A stretch of DNA of 64,000 nt from Symsagittifera roscoffensis (GCF_963678635.1 NC_087070.1:50629989-50693988), one strand, 5' to 3'; counted from the stretch's first letter, positions 54,701-58,254 are shown. Notes: a model not told the origin generated them from the letters alone. Numbers and translations: made by a program.

Positions 54701-55719
54701 TTACGAGCAGTTTAGTTTGCATTAATTTACAAATTTACACTTGTTCACATTGAATAAAACCAAATTGACTACAAGAGAAATAATCTGTTGTAGTGTCTAA
54801 CAAGACCGACTACTCACTCACTAACTCACCTTAACGTGGTAAAGAATGGTGGAGTACTGGGGGTCGTTAGGGTCCAGTCTGTTCTGTCTCACCCACTCGA
54901 CCAGAGCAGGCATGTCCAGATGTCCAGTGGAGCCAATGGCCGAAATAGGGTCAGCTGGCATCTGCATCATCCCTCCACTGGTGACACAAAAACAAACATC
55001 ATGTTATTAAGACTAATTATCAACCAGGCGTAGGAAAAAAATCAAGAGGTATCAACATAACAATTCCCCCCCCCCCCTTTTTAAGAAAGGGAGGCAATTG
55101 TTATGTAGATTAAAATAACACATTTTCGACCAATCAGATTGCAGTAAATCGAATTTTAAATAAAAAGCTCTAGTGCTATTTACTCCTTATATTAAAAGGG
55201 GTGGCAATTCTTAAGTAGATACCAAAGGGAGGGCGATTGTTAAGCAGATTCATCAAGAGCTAATCATCTGTATACGGAGACCTGCTGCTGCTCATATATT
55301 TGGGACGAACATGTAACTTATTGGCTTATCTTCATGGCCATACACTTAAGCAACGCACATAGATCATGGTGAGTATAGACTCAACTGCTTTTCGACGGAG
55401 TAAAATATTTCCACCCCCATGGAAAACTAATTCAACGGTAGAACATATATGAATTTTCTACGTAGTCACGAACATCCCCTATCACTTTAGCAAAATAAAG
55501 AGACCCACACAATACTGTATAGCATGGGAAACCCTACAGGTAACAGTTCTAACTCTTGTGCAATTGTTGTTGCGTGTAGTCTCTTTGCCGTGCTCTGTGA
55601 TGTTGTTGGTGGTACCAGAGGAGTCCCATCTGCCCCCAGAGCCCATGCAAGACTACAAATGATCACTCCCTTCGTCTTCAACATCACTGTCTCTTCATCC
55701 GCCAACAACACTTCTTTGC
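3930..55719 (-). CDS. CC2D2A: CC2D2A-like ciliary transition-zone protein, C-terminal half, 19 coding exons
   Basis: Minus-strand gene whose exons, joined in frame, give roughly 890 residues that follow the C-terminal half of animal CC2D2A. In that family the protein is part of the MKS/B9 module at the ciliary transition zone and needs its C2 domain and a catalytically dead transglutaminase-like C-terminal region; in humans it is linked to Joubert and Meckel syndromes. Seen here: a linker with DPNDP and RSQEVPEF motifs, a C2 core (PFVEVSF, WNEEI, FNVFDEI), [34 protein letters not shown] and a C-terminus with [13 protein letters not shown]. Exons from 54977 down to 3930 join without a phase conflict and all end in GT donors and AG acceptors. 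Introns range from about 125 bp to 10.3 kb, the long ones filled with repeats and transposons. The stop is TGA at 3930-3932. The N-terminal half is not found in this window. Confidence 0.95.
4449..4626 (-). CDS. CC2D2A: CC2D2A-like coding exon (RWNR region)
   Basis: 178-bp exon entered in phase 2 and left in phase 0. It encodes a basic, probably helical stretch with [21 protein letters not shown] and DLLPKLE motifs, which align with the region just before the CC2D2A C-terminus. The acceptor is 'gtttgtag'; the donor is GTATTA, a weaker match. Confidence 0.95.
5780..5887. repeat. Nested foldback element
   Basis: Inverted repeat: the left arm 5780-5821 and right arm 5848-5887 match as reverse complements with a few differences (shared 'gttagaacatagttga'). 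In the centre a second perfect hairpin, GGGCAC-GAA-GTGCCC, sits at 5829-5843. The sequence is GC-richer than its surroundings. It looks like a small foldback or MITE-like element. A short direct repeat with 'cggaaaattgt' follows at about 5929-5985. Confidence 0.8.
6629..6705. repeat. Three-copy minisatellite, about 30 bp
   Basis: Three head-to-tail copies of a unit with the core 'ttcggtttactgagcacatt'; the last copy changes to 'tactgatcagg'. It is intronic and no function is suggested. Confidence 0.8.
6916..6974 (-). CDS. CC2D2A: CC2D2A-like coding exon, 59 bp
   Basis: Short exon entered in phase 0 after a strong 'ttttttcag' acceptor and left in phase 2 at a GTGCGT donor. It encodes [19 protein letters not shown] plus a split Arg codon. 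This matches the family's PEE(L/N) segment and joins directly to the RIEK segment of the next exon. Confidence 0.93.
7310..7438 (-). CDS. CC2D2A: CC2D2A-like coding exon
   Basis: 43 codons, phase 0 at both ends. It encodes [18 protein letters not shown] followed by KKWRPFF and LASVQ, matching the family region after the IWNP motif. The acceptor is 'attgtag' and the donor GTAGAT. Confidence 0.94.
7992..8096 (-). CDS. CC2D2A: CC2D2A-like coding exon (IWNP motif)
   Basis: 35 codons, phase 0 at both ends. It encodes [12 protein letters not shown] and DPFCPL motifs, part of the transglutaminase-like region of CC2D2A. The acceptor is 'ttgttttcag' and the donor GTAAGA. It lies 1.8 kb downstream, in gene direction, of the LTR retrotransposon. 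Confidence 0.94.
8690..8780. repeat. Interspersed repeat also present at 17696-17790
   Basis: The stretch with 'ttcaacttgcag', 'aaacagaacgttat' and 'gtagctgtag' is matched at 17696-17790. Both lie in the intron that holds the LTR retrotransposon. Otherwise 8097-9400 shows no gene or clear element. Confidence 0.7.
9401..9532. repeat. Foldback/MITE-like inverted repeat
   Basis: About 30-bp terminal inverted repeats: 9401-9430 ('gggcaggaagc...tcaaatactc') and 9501-9532 ('gagtatttga...cttcctgtcccc') are near reverse complements, around a GC-rich core with GCGCG runs. It lies 350 bp before the 5' LTR. No coding frame is supported. Confidence 0.75.
9880..10110 (+). repeat. 5' long terminal repeat, 231 bp
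   Basis: Begins TGTCAGGGG and ends CCCTTGTTA immediately before the primer-binding site. The target-site copy AACTC is at 9875-9879. Apart from the second base, every base shared with the 3' LTR is identical. Bases 9937-10059 (123 bp) have no counterpart in the 3' LTR. Confidence 0.9.
10111..10125 (+). other. Primer-binding site, tRNA-Ser-like
   Basis: TGGCGCAGCCAGTGG directly follows the LTR. A TGGCGCAG start is typical of gypsy elements primed by tRNA-Ser, whose 3' end reads CTGCGCCA. The match is inferred without the host tRNA set. Confidence 0.7.
11044..11050 (+). promoter_or_regulatory. Candidate programmed -1 frameshift site, G GGA AAA
   Basis: In the nucleocapsid frame the codons read CGG GGA AAA, so the heptamer G GGA AAA has exactly the X XXY YYZ register. 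A -1 slip enters the protease frame, which stays open through the DSG active site, while the zero frame stops at 11081-11083. The gag-pro relation therefore fits programmed frameshifting rather than damage. No downstream pseudoknot was tested. Confidence 0.7.
11050..11385 (+). pseudogene. Aspartic protease of the LTR element
   Basis: Read in the -1 frame after the slippery site. An acidic linker (LFEEEDTP) is followed by a retropepsin core with [12 protein letters not shown], where the D-S-G triad is the catalytic motif. The frame stops at 11383-11385. The sequence that naturally follows lies in another frame from about 11350, so an indel separates the active-site half from the C-terminal half ([11 protein letters not shown]). 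Confidence 0.88.
11345..13234 (+). CDS. Reverse transcriptase and RNase H region of the LTR element
   Basis: Long open frame covering the end of the protease, RT and RNase H. RT motifs in order: [32 protein letters not shown] (first catalytic Asp), [20 protein letters not shown], then [10 protein letters not shown] with the catalytic DD pair (FIDD variant of the YIDD box) and LGHCIT. The connection region is followed by RNase H with [29 protein letters not shown] and [10 protein letters not shown]. The active-site residues all look present. It ends at 13232-13234, where the integrase continues in a different frame. Confidence 0.95.
   Translation: MEDLRRTVGRAGINLKQDDTDDDEFRDYSNNRIKMLGRMELELASNGWKTKAEVRVIGGTRPSIVGRDLMGKLGLQLMQADPRGEVMNIQGTEDNSCNEGHDEPEDEQMDQWQLYFSKLFPKLFTRVGKIRNYKVQAEFFKNLVPVQQKGRRVPVTLQEKVDKEIDKLLTQGHIEKLKECLDRYFVSPIVIAVKKDGSGKLALESRELNKQVHKNKYQMPNIEELVDTIGQLISEKKQGEVYFTTMDLTYAYGQLPLSEETSVHCNFSLVGGRSTGTYRFRTGFYGLTSMPAEFQRVMDSILNEFPQANAFIDDILVTTKGTEVEHISLVEKILRKLNHENISLKLPKCEFAKRECEWLGHCITETRVTPLKRKTSPIDALKAPKTVTQLKTFMGSIHSLHKYLPAIAEMSAPLRPLLSKKNEYNWTAECENAFQNIKLGVANIVELKHFDIHKDIRVVCDASHNGLGAVLEQLGTEGWRPISFASRFLNAAEKKYSTNELEMLAVVWRAEYFRNYILGRSFTVITDHKALISLLNGNNKKNKTLFSRLTRWLDRLIPFDFVIEHKPGAKNGLADYLSRHPSEPPKPISQYDNLFTVAKIASIRKSLGFTNDLKSLGERNYQDIKKNWF
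13191..14372 (+). pseudogene. Integrase N-terminal part of the LTR element, ended by in-frame TGA
   Basis: After a low-complexity N/S/I-rich linker (about 13460-13750) comes the HHCC zinc-binding domain (HYYHHGKRN...CQQC) and the start of the catalytic core with QLDFWGPI (first Asp). The frame then hits TGA at 14370-14372. The second Asp (HVDQGSCF) and the Glu lie just beyond it in the same frame, so a single stop splits the integrase core. Confidence 0.9.
14373..15671 (+). pseudogene. Integrase C-terminal part and basic tail of the LTR element
   Basis: Continues the integrase frame past the [11 protein letters not shown] supplies the second Asp and [11 protein letters not shown] the catalytic Glu, then [10 protein letters not shown]. 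From about 14850 the protein becomes a long disordered tail rich in Lys, Ser and Glu, with repeated IQG motifs and KKRKPA-type basic clusters. The tail could serve nuclear entry or chromatin binding; that is inference. The stop is at 15669-15671. Confidence 0.88.
15839..15946 (+). repeat. 3' LTR, internally shortened to 108 bp
   Basis: Begins TATCAGGGG (TGTCAGGGG in the 5' LTR) and ends CCCTTGTTA, followed by the target-site copy ACTC at 15947-15950. It lacks the 123 bp at 9937-10059 of the 5' LTR; all other shared bases agree. No clear polypurine tract abuts it; the nearest purine-rich runs are at about 15650-15668 and 15705-15718. Confidence 0.88.
15951..17937. other. Intron sequence without a recognisable gene
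   Basis: The stretch 15951-16700 is less AT-rich than the rest of the intron and contains a small inverted repeat (cctggcc...ggcagg near 16021-16045), but no coding frame or known element. The segment 17696-17790 repeats 8690-8780. Nothing else is supported. Confidence 0.6.
17938..18081 (-). CDS. CC2D2A: CC2D2A-like coding exon (AGDEEEH motif)
   Basis: 48 codons, phase 0 at both ends. It encodes [36 protein letters not shown] and PEGVTAYVL, the best conserved part of the transglutaminase-like region. The donor is GTTAGT and the acceptor 'ctgtttag'. Confidence 0.95.
18490..19200 (+). repeat. Family-E interspersed element
   Basis: Starts with a hairpin-bearing motif (TGTGC aagta GCACA) and GTTCCGACCA, and contains 'tcgttcgaatcacgactgaaagggc'. 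Related copies lie at about 20000-20200 (partial), 35065-35600, 53090-53160 (end only), and inverted at 37080-37650 and 59215-59790. Where an end is visible it reads TGGTCGGAAC, the inverse of the GTTCCGACCA start, so the family may be a DNA transposon derivative with short terminal inverted repeats. Confidence 0.7.
20265..20452 (-). mobile_element. tRNA-derived SINE
   Basis: On the minus strand it begins with a tRNA-like head: an A-box-like TGGTTGAGTGG, an anticodon stem-loop GAGA-CTCATAA-TCTC, and a B-box-like GGTCGCAGGATCGAATTC. An AT-rich body follows, and a palindromic tail with the stem GCGAAGC/GCTTCGC before CCTCTGTGTT. A related copy lies at 46804-46990 and a tail-only fragment at about 56326-56400. 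Confidence 0.8.
20936..21025 (-). CDS. CC2D2A: CC2D2A-like coding exon
   Basis: 30 codons, phase 0 at both ends. It encodes [15 protein letters not shown], then [10 protein letters not shown], matching the segment that precedes the AGDEEEH motif in the family. The acceptor is 'gtgtttcag' and the donor GTAAGA. Confidence 0.95.
21255..21452 (-). CDS. CC2D2A: CC2D2A-like coding exon
   Basis: 66 codons, phase 0 at both ends. It encodes [20 protein letters not shown] and [16 protein letters not shown], matching the region between the C2 domain and the transglutaminase-like part. The acceptor is 'ctcttttcag' and the donor GTAAGG. The next exon upstream is 10.3 kb away, across the transposon-rich intron. 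Confidence 0.95.
22752..24169 (+). pseudogene. FLYWCH zinc finger plus MULE transposase, decayed
   Basis: The first part (from 22752) encodes a FLYWCH-type zinc finger: W in NWIRSKY, Cys in HNCQAT and His-X-His in GEHNHD. The frame changes near 22990-23040. The next part carries the MULE transposase core with WLADGTFK (catalytic Asp codon 23338-23340) and LLDFEQAA (second Asp, 23524-23526). The frame is lost again in the T6 run 23589-23594, with a stop at 23661-23663. The last frame, 23666-24169, holds TTNAVEGWH with the catalytic Glu at 23934-23936 and SGAHPNMWK. The D-D-E triad is present but split over three frames, so this copy is not functional. Animal MULEs of this kind move by cut and paste. 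Confidence 0.9.
24919..25209 (-). CDS. SGNH-AlkB fusion gene, exon 4 (dioxygenase core, stop)
   Basis: 97 codons including TGA at 24919-24921, phase 0, after a 'gtatttttag' acceptor. It encodes the AlkB catalytic core: GVGFHADNE (iron ligands His291 and Asp293 of the joined protein), [18 protein letters not shown] (third ligand His349) and RLNLTFR (Arg369, Arg375; the last is expected to bind 2-oxoglutarate). All residues expected of an active Fe(II)/2-oxoglutarate dioxygenase are present. Confidence 0.9.
   Translation of the reverse strand, partial: GVGFHADNERGIPDYPTIASVSLGATRRFAMKRNGTTRSEVSVLLPHGSVFTMLGACQKDWKHSILRGSTAPDGSFEKWNGVRLNLTFRNQFDAER
25281..25595 (-). CDS. SGNH-AlkB fusion gene, exon 3
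   Basis: 105 codons, phase 0 at both ends; acceptor 'tatttttgcag', donor GTAATA. It encodes the N-terminal part of the AlkB domain: [18 protein letters not shown] (substrate-lid region) and FNSVLINIY, which in AlkB proteins precedes the HxD box supplied by exon 4. The intron to exon 4 is only 71 bp. Confidence 0.9.
25676..25880 (-). CDS. SGNH-AlkB fusion gene, exon 2
   Basis: 205 bp, completing a split codon from exon 1 and ending in phase 0. It encodes the C-terminal part of an SGNH hydrolase, with [12 protein letters not shown] supplying the catalytic Asp152 and His155 (DxxH, block V). Acceptor 'gtatttttag', donor GTAAAT; the intron to exon 3 is 80 bp. Confidence 0.9.
26001..26338 (-). CDS. 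SGNH-AlkB fusion gene, exon 1 (esterase nucleophile)
   Basis: First recognised coding exon: VLFGDSM carries the nucleophile (GDS, Ser10) and LAVGANDM the block III Asn61. The four exons join to an uninterrupted protein of 382 residues with catalytic sets for both domains. The ATG at 26338 lies two bases after a strong acceptor (a T-run then 'cag'), so there is an upstream exon that may be untranslated or may add N-terminal residues. The donor at 25999-26000 is GTAACA. Substrates are unknown; an esterase acting on lipid or carbohydrate esters and a nucleic-acid demethylase are what these folds usually do. Confidence 0.88.
26920..28110. repeat. AAAT-rich array with a ~300-bp superperiod
   Basis: Dense AAAT/AATAAA microsatellite sequence, organised in about four longer units. 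The phrase 'aaacaaacagacccata' recurs at about 27263, 27567 and 27864 (spacings 304 and 297 bp), with other phrases such as 'aacaaaacacacc' repeating at the same distance. Hydrophobic minus-strand frames across it are by-products of the repeat. It sits inside the tandemly duplicated transposon region. Confidence 0.9.
28857..29170. repeat. Right-hand part of the duplicated transposon region, copy 1
   Basis: Repeated almost without change at 29351-29665 (shared 'gtagggagtgaaattgtagg' and 'ctgcattctaattggtcga'). Its outer part resembles family C (53490-53700 and 55060-55250). Confidence 0.9.
29171..29665. repeat. Internally deleted second copy of the transposon region
   Basis: 29175-29351 copies 22524-22694 and then joins directly to a copy of 28857-29170, so about 6.2 kb with transposase, SGNH-AlkB gene and AAAT array are missing. 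The joint reads 'aaaacaattt' then 'aagtcataga', with one or two bases of overlap between the two sources. Confidence 0.92.
29893..30420 (+). repeat. Family-A repeat copy
   Basis: Carries the family opening 'gtcaacagacagttggg' and the closing 'cagtacgttcatcgactctta'. The copy includes the A2 variant segment with 'cagcagatgaacttgaattg'. A stretch with 'gtataccaagtgaaaaatct' is repeated at 30117-30165 and 30700-30780, and a second block (30595-30690) repeats 30005-30115. Confidence 0.8.
31670..31740 (-). repeat. tRNA-like sequence, probable SINE head or tRNA relic
   Basis: On the minus strand it shows an A-box-like TGGTGCAATGG and a B-box-like GGTAGTTCGAGGCCC at tRNA spacing. The acceptor stem is not convincing, so it is called a relic and not a working tRNA gene. 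It ends only about 15 bp from a CC2D2A-like exon. Confidence 0.55.
31755..31925 (-). CDS. CC2D2A: CC2D2A-like coding exon (end of C2 domain)
   Basis: 57 codons, phase 0 at both ends. It encodes [12 protein letters not shown], an acidic variable loop, and [18 protein letters not shown], the last strands of the C2 region. The donor GTAAGTGAG is near-consensus and the acceptor is 'cttatatag'. Confidence 0.95.
32030..32320. repeat. Minisatellite, five units of about 54 bp
   Basis: 'attttggcg' recurs at about 32058, 32112, 32169, 32223 and 32269, within a unit that also contains 'tctgattggttcaac' and 'agaattgcttgtt'. It is intronic, just upstream of a coding exon in gene direction. Confidence 0.85.
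32793..33137. repeat. Large palindrome 1 with 20-bp spacer
   Basis: The left arm (32793-32950) and right arm (32971-33137) are near reverse complements, for instance '...ccaaaactactcg' and 'cgagtagttttgg...'. The spacer 32951-32970 is 'caattttgtcagtgatcgac'. It lies in a CC2D2A-like intron, so the pre-mRNA would form a long hairpin. Confidence 0.92.
33170..33950. repeat. Large palindrome 2 with 20-bp spacer, arms containing family-A copies
   Basis: The left arm (about 33170-33541) and right arm (33562-33950) are inverted copies. The inner part reads GAGGCTCACTTTGATG facing CATCAAAGTGAGCCTC; the outer part of each arm is a family-A repeat, inverted on the left. The spacer 33542-33561 is 'taattttgtcggtgttcgac', 17 of 20 identical to the spacer of palindrome 1. 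Confidence 0.92.
34250..34690. repeat. Family-F repeat with a perfect 61-bp tandem duplication
   Basis: Contains 'gatccacccctgg' and 'ccgcccctt' phrases shared with 29690-29770, 48640-48930 and 49930-50310. Inside it, a unit with 'aattgccccattgcattcta' and 'gagggaaaagcgcgcgccca' is present twice head to tail at about 34375-34497. Confidence 0.8.
34791..34922 (-). CDS. CC2D2A: CC2D2A-like coding exon ([11 protein letters not shown])
   Basis: 44 codons, phase 0 at both ends. It encodes [36 protein letters not shown] and FRLNTPP, a hallmark part of the C2 domain region. The acceptor is 'gcgtgtag'. The donor GTTCGA is weak, but only this join places VLLGY of the next exon in frame after TPP. Confidence 0.93.
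35065..35600 (+). repeat. Family-E element copy
   Basis: Shares 'ccggttactgtg', 'gtagcacaaaattttcaga', 'gttcgaatcacgact' and an end near 'atggtcggaacaac' with the copies at 18490 and, inverted, 37080 and 59215. Confidence 0.75.
35640..36850. repeat. Diverged tandem array, about 150-bp unit (family D)
   Basis: Successive units carry 'tcgattgaaatcaaa' or 'ccgattgaacccaaaatct' followed by 'gatttgggaggggtaattttt' and 'gcgtagccgctcatgcaggg'-like phrases, heavily diverged. Related units, same orientation, occur at about 46170-46800 and 47440-47860. Confidence 0.7.
37080..37650 (-). repeat. Family-E element copy, inverted
   Basis: Begins near 'tcggaccattgaaaaccgg' and ends near 'ggtcggagcattatgtgctg...cttgcacag', the reverse complement of the family start seen at 18490. 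Confidence 0.75.
37728..37934 (-). CDS. CC2D2A: CC2D2A-like coding exon (C2 core)
   Basis: 69 codons, phase 0 at both ends. It encodes [27 protein letters not shown] and [16 protein letters not shown]. These are the central C2 strands and the most diagnostic match to CC2D2A. Acceptor 'atgtctttcag', donor GTGGGG. Confidence 0.96.
38420..38461 (-). CDS. CC2D2A: CC2D2A-like microexon, 42 bp
   Basis: Encodes [14 protein letters not shown]. Flanked by 'cctttttag' and GTATTT; phase 0 at both ends, so it fits between the 30-bp microexon and the C2-core exon. Residue similarity alone would be too weak; the call rests on splice sites and phase. Confidence 0.75.
38578..41489. repeat. Tandem duplication, unit 1 (2.9 kb)
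   Basis: Built of family-A copies plus other sequence. 38578-39544 matches 41490-42458 and 40321-41480 matches 42460-43600 with only scattered differences. Lies in a 7.3-kb CC2D2A-like intron; no genes. Confidence 0.9.
41490..43600. repeat. Tandem duplication, unit 2, with a 776-bp internal deletion
   Basis: Lacks the counterpart of 39545-40320. The joint reads 'aaacccacacg' then 'tacaaggtagc' at about 42456-42466. Both units end in family-A sequence. Confidence 0.9.
43925..45150 (+). repeat. Family-A copies with a distant copy of the 5' edge repeat
   Basis: Family-A copies at about 43925-44240 and 44740-45150. Between them, 44380-44660 resembles 535-780 ('tagcccgtttataccaccgtaaaa', 'tcaaaaaagtaacagagttggtttt'). 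No gene is seen. Confidence 0.75.
45728..45757 (-). CDS. CC2D2A: CC2D2A-like microexon, 30 bp
   Basis: Encodes [10 protein letters not shown] between 'gatttgcag' and GTACAT; phase 0 at both ends. Supported by splice signals and by the way all three microexons together keep the frame between the 48188-48355 exon and the C2 core. Confidence 0.75.
45883..45901 (-). CDS. CC2D2A: CC2D2A-like microexon, 19 bp
   Basis: Nineteen bases between 'gttttgtttcag' and GTGAGT. Joined to the two leftover bases of the previous exon it gives ANHEEGY and restores phase 0. The intron to the 30-bp microexon is 125 bp. Confidence 0.75.
46170..47860. repeat. Family-D units interrupted by a SINE
   Basis: Repeats of the family described at 35640-36850 ('ttgcacccttaatctcagatttggcag', 'ttgatctcagattttcggcaggg') on both sides of the tRNA-derived SINE at 46804-46990. 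No gene is supported. Confidence 0.65.
46804..46990 (-). mobile_element. tRNA-derived SINE, tRNA-Leu(CAA)-like head
   Basis: On the minus strand: GCGTGGCTGAGTGG (A-box region), an anticodon arm AGGGA-TTCAAAA-TCTCT that would read CAA, and GGTCGCAGATTCGAATCC (B-box region). An AT-rich body and the palindromic tail CGAAGCGCTGCTTCGCCTCTGTGTTAG follow. It shares head layout and tail with 20265-20452. Confidence 0.82.
48188..48355 (-). CDS. CC2D2A: CC2D2A-like coding exon (start of C2 region)
   Basis: 168 bp, entered and left with two leftover bases. It encodes [31 protein letters not shown] and [15 protein letters not shown], the strand that opens the C2 domain after the Arg/Pro-rich stretch. 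Acceptor 'ttgtatag', donor GTAAGT. Confidence 0.95.
48535..50310. repeat. Family-A and family-F repeats
   Basis: Family-A pieces at 48535-48620 and 48915-49205 are split by a family-F segment (48640-48930, 'ggggaagctttgcgtcggcag'). Another family-F segment occupies about 49930-50310 ('aggggcggatctaggattttc'). The sequence between is AT-rich intron. Confidence 0.7.
50971..51197 (-). CDS. CC2D2A: CC2D2A-like coding exon
   Basis: 227 bp, phase 0 in, two bases left over. It encodes [35 protein letters not shown] and [18 protein letters not shown], matching the helical segment before the C2 domain. Acceptor 'atattgcag', donor GTAAGT. Confidence 0.94.
51595..52085 (+). repeat. Family-A repeat, representative full copy
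   Basis: Good example of the commonest repeat here. It opens with 'catagccaactgacagttgg' (a short palindrome, CCAAC/GTTGG), has a middle with 'aaactggatcaataggta' and 'gaagtcgatcacgttt', then 'gttcgatagtgga', and closes near 'cctcactacgttaattactct'. Length is about 490 bp. It contains no open frame, no poly(A) tail and no recognisable tRNA or 5S head, so its class is unknown. Other copies or parts are at about 19340, 29893, 33655, 38720, 40710, 41640, 42870, 43375, 43925, 44740, 48535, 58255, 61405 and 63585. Confidence 0.85.
53490..53700. repeat. Family-C element with C-runs and inverted ends
   Basis: Contains a 14-C run near 53498-53511 and a second C-run near 53645-53656, and ends 'ggaaattgttaagtagatcc', the inverse of 'ggatctactt...aacaatcc'-like sequence. 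Shares 'ctgcattctgattggtcga' with 28857-29170 and its mirror 'tcgaccaatcagattgcag' with 55060-55250. Probably a small inverted-repeat element. Confidence 0.7.
53738..53956 (-). CDS. CC2D2A: CC2D2A-like coding exon (RSQEVPEF motif)
   Basis: 73 codons, phase 0 at both ends. It encodes [38 protein letters not shown] and [14 protein letters not shown], closely following the family. Acceptor 'gtgttttag', donor GTAAGG. Confidence 0.96.
54830..54977 (-). CDS. CC2D2A: CC2D2A-like coding exon (DPNDP motif)
   Basis: 148 bp, one base completing a split codon and then phase 0. It encodes [20 protein letters not shown] and [16 protein letters not shown], which match the family segment ending in LDPNDP. 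Acceptor 'tgtgtcaccag', donor GTGAGTTAG. Confidence 0.95.
55060..55250. repeat. Family-C element, inverted relative
   Basis: Has 'aacaattccccccc' at one end and 'gggcgattgttaagcagatt' at the other, with 'cgaccaatcagattgcagta' inside. It lies in the short intron between the two most upstream recognised exons. Confidence 0.7.
55509..55719 (-). CDS. CC2D2A: CC2D2A-like most upstream recognised exon
   Basis: Encodes [18 protein letters not shown] and [11 protein letters not shown], which match the family's SVAWAIGENGIPLIPP segment just before the DPNDP exon. The donor GTGGGT at 55507-55508 leaves two bases and fits the phase of the next exon. The acceptor 'tcgtgttag' before 55719 is the likeliest, but the frame stays open to 55804 and another start cannot be excluded. 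A plus-strand open frame over the same bases is its shadow. Confidence 0.72.
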
Positions 55720-56325
55720 CTAACACGACAAAAATTTCAAGCTCAACAAAACTCAGTACTTCAATGTATATGCCCTTAGTAGGCAAGCGAAACAACCACA
55801 ACAAACAATGATTACGTTATCTTCAACTTTTGCATTATTTTTTTTTCAATTGATAGGTTTTTCAATTTTAACTGCTTCCAACATGTAATAGATTCAGTAA
55901 GCTGTGAAACAATACGATAAGAAAGCATAACTTGATTACAAACCAAAAAATTTCTTCCTAAATTCGCCGAACTGCAGTTCAAACCTGTCTGACTCTTTTC
56001 AAAGGCTGGAGGAAATAACAAGAGCAACAAACTCTGCCACATAAACGAAAAAATCATCTTAGCTTGTTGCTGCTTTATGGCACACAAGCATTTCCGAAAA
56101 CAGTAACCATATCGAATCAAACATAAAGATGGAAAGCTAGAGAAAAAATAGCTTAATACAGTTGGAAAAGCTTTAATCGACTACAACGCAGAAAACATGA
56201 ATATTTTTTTCTTACAAGCTTTGAGCTTCAAAGAAAACAGATAGAGCCAACCGACATTTGGAAAAGAATCAATAAACGTAATTGAACAAAAAATGTTTTT
56301 TGAAAAAATCTCAACTTTCAAATTT

Positions 56326-56400
56326 CAACACAGACGAAGCTGAGCTTCGCACCACTTGCCATAAAAAACAAAAAAGCCCTTAAGTGAAACAAAATTCGAA
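56326..56400 (-). repeat. SINE tail fragment
   Basis: Has the palindromic tail motif 'cagacgaagctgagcttcgc' and body sequence with 'aaaattcgaaat' as in 20265-20452, but no tRNA-like head. Confidence 0.65.
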
Positions 56401-56902
56401 ATTGTCAAAAAAAATTAGATATATCAAAAAGAGAAAAGCTAGTTTTGAAACAAAAACGTACCAAGATAATAGAATGTAAAATAAGCATCTAAACAATACC
56501 AAGCGGTAAAAACGACGAAAACACCTCAGCAGAAACACTTTAGGCCGAAAAAAAACTCAACAAAGCTTATGAAAATGTATTAGATCCCCCTCACCTTGAA
56601 AACACGTATACACAAAAATTTATTCGCTAGTCAAGTCAAACAATATGAAGCAACTGCGCCGATATAAAATAGACCGAAACCTATTAAGCCGAAAAACTAG
56701 GAAAAAACAACATAAAAACCGAAGAAAAATTCAAAAAAAAATTGAGATTTCAGACTAAACAAAGTTATTTAGTCCCCCCAGACCCTCAAAAGACACAGAC
56801 ACGCACATTTTTTTCGCTTGTCGAACGAAGCAATATAAGGCGACTAAATCAATATTATATGGGCCAAAACTTATTAAGCGGAAAAAAACTTTACAATTCG
56901 AG

Positions 56903-58205
56903 TTAATAAAATTACAACCAACATAAAAAAAAATTCGAGTGGACAGATATTTAAAAAACCAACACGCACAAAATATCTAGAGCGCAAAAAAAGTTGCTAC
57001 TAGAGGTTTCCATAGATGAGTCCAGATGAAGATAGTTCAGAGTCAAGTTGGTAAAATTACAACCAACATAAAAAAAATCGAACTGGGCAGATATTTAAAA
57101 AGCCAACACGCACAACAAATATCTAGAAGGCAAAAATGTTGCTACTAGAGGCTTCCAGTAAATGAGCCCAGGTGAAAAGACTCCAGGATCAAGTTGATAA
57201 AATTACAATCAACATAAAAAAAATCGAAGTGGACAGATATTTAAAAAGCCAACACGCACAACAAATATCTAGAGCGCAAAAAAGTTGCTACTAGAGGCTT
57301 CTATAGATGAGTCCAGATGAAAAGAGTTCAGAGTCAACTTGGTAAAATTACAACAAACATTAAAAAAATTGGAACTTGACAGATATTTAAAAAGCCAACA
57401 CGCACAACAAATATCTAGAAGGCAAAAATGTTGCTACTAGAGGCTTCCAGTAAATGAGCCCGGGTGAAAAGACTCCAGGGTCAAGTTTATAAAATTACAA
57501 TCAACATAAAAAATCGAAGTGGACAGATATTTAAAAAGCCAACACGCACAACAAATATCTAGAGTGCAAAAAAGTTGCTACTAGAGGCTTCTATAGATGC
57601 GTCCAGATGAAAAGAGTTCAGAGTCAACTTGGTAAAATTACAACAAACATTAAAAAAAATTGGAACTAGACAGATATTTAAAAAGCCAACACTCACAACA
57701 AATATCTAGAAGGCAAAAATGTTGCTACTAGAGGCTTCCAGTAAATGAGTCCAGGTGAAAAGACTCCAGGGTCAAGTTGGTAAAATTACAATCAACATTA
57801 AAAAAATCGAATTGGACAGATATTTAAAAAACCAACACGTACAACAAATATCTAGAGCGCAAAAAAGTTGCTACTAGAGGCTTCCATAGATGAGTCCAGA
57901 TGAAAAGATTTCAGAGTCAACTTGGTTAAATTACAACCAACATAAAAAAATTCGAACTGGACAGATATTTAAAAAGCCAACACGCACAACAAATATGTAG
58001 AAGGCAAAAATGTTGCTACTAGAGGCTTCTAGTAAATGAATCCAGGTGAAAAGACTCCAGGGTCAAGTTGGTAAAATTACAACCAACAGAAAAAATCGAA
58101 GTGGACAGATACTTAAAAAGCTAACACATACAACAAATATCTAGAGCGCAAAAATGTTGCTATTAGAAGCTTCCAGTAAATGAATGCAGATGAAAAGAGT
58201 CCAGT
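56903..58205. repeat. 146-bp satellite with two alternating variants
   Basis: Nine units, anchored on 'gttgctac' (last copy 'gttgctat') at 56993, 57138, 57284, 57430, 57574, 57721, 57867, 58012 and 58156; spacings are 144-147 bp. Variant a reads 'tagagcgcaaaaaagttgc...catagatgagtccaga'. Variant b reads 'agaaggcaaaaatgttgc...cagtaaatgagcccagg'. They alternate a-b through the first eight units, giving a dimer of about 291 bp; the ninth unit mixes both. No coding frame. Confidence 0.93.
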
Positions 58206-58254
58206 TAACTAAGTTATCTACGGGAAAAAGTCTAGTACCCGATTGCAATACCCT

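Noticed and set aside
55524..55811. Plus-strand frame with several N-glycosylation sequons and a possible signal peptide
   Set aside because: The opposite strand carries the SLAWALG...GTPLVPP exon of the CC2D2A-like gene, which fits family, splice site and phase.
56903..58205. CRISPR-like regular spacing
   Set aside because: The units are entirely repeated, without unique spacers, and the context is a eukaryotic intron or intergenic region. It is a satellite.
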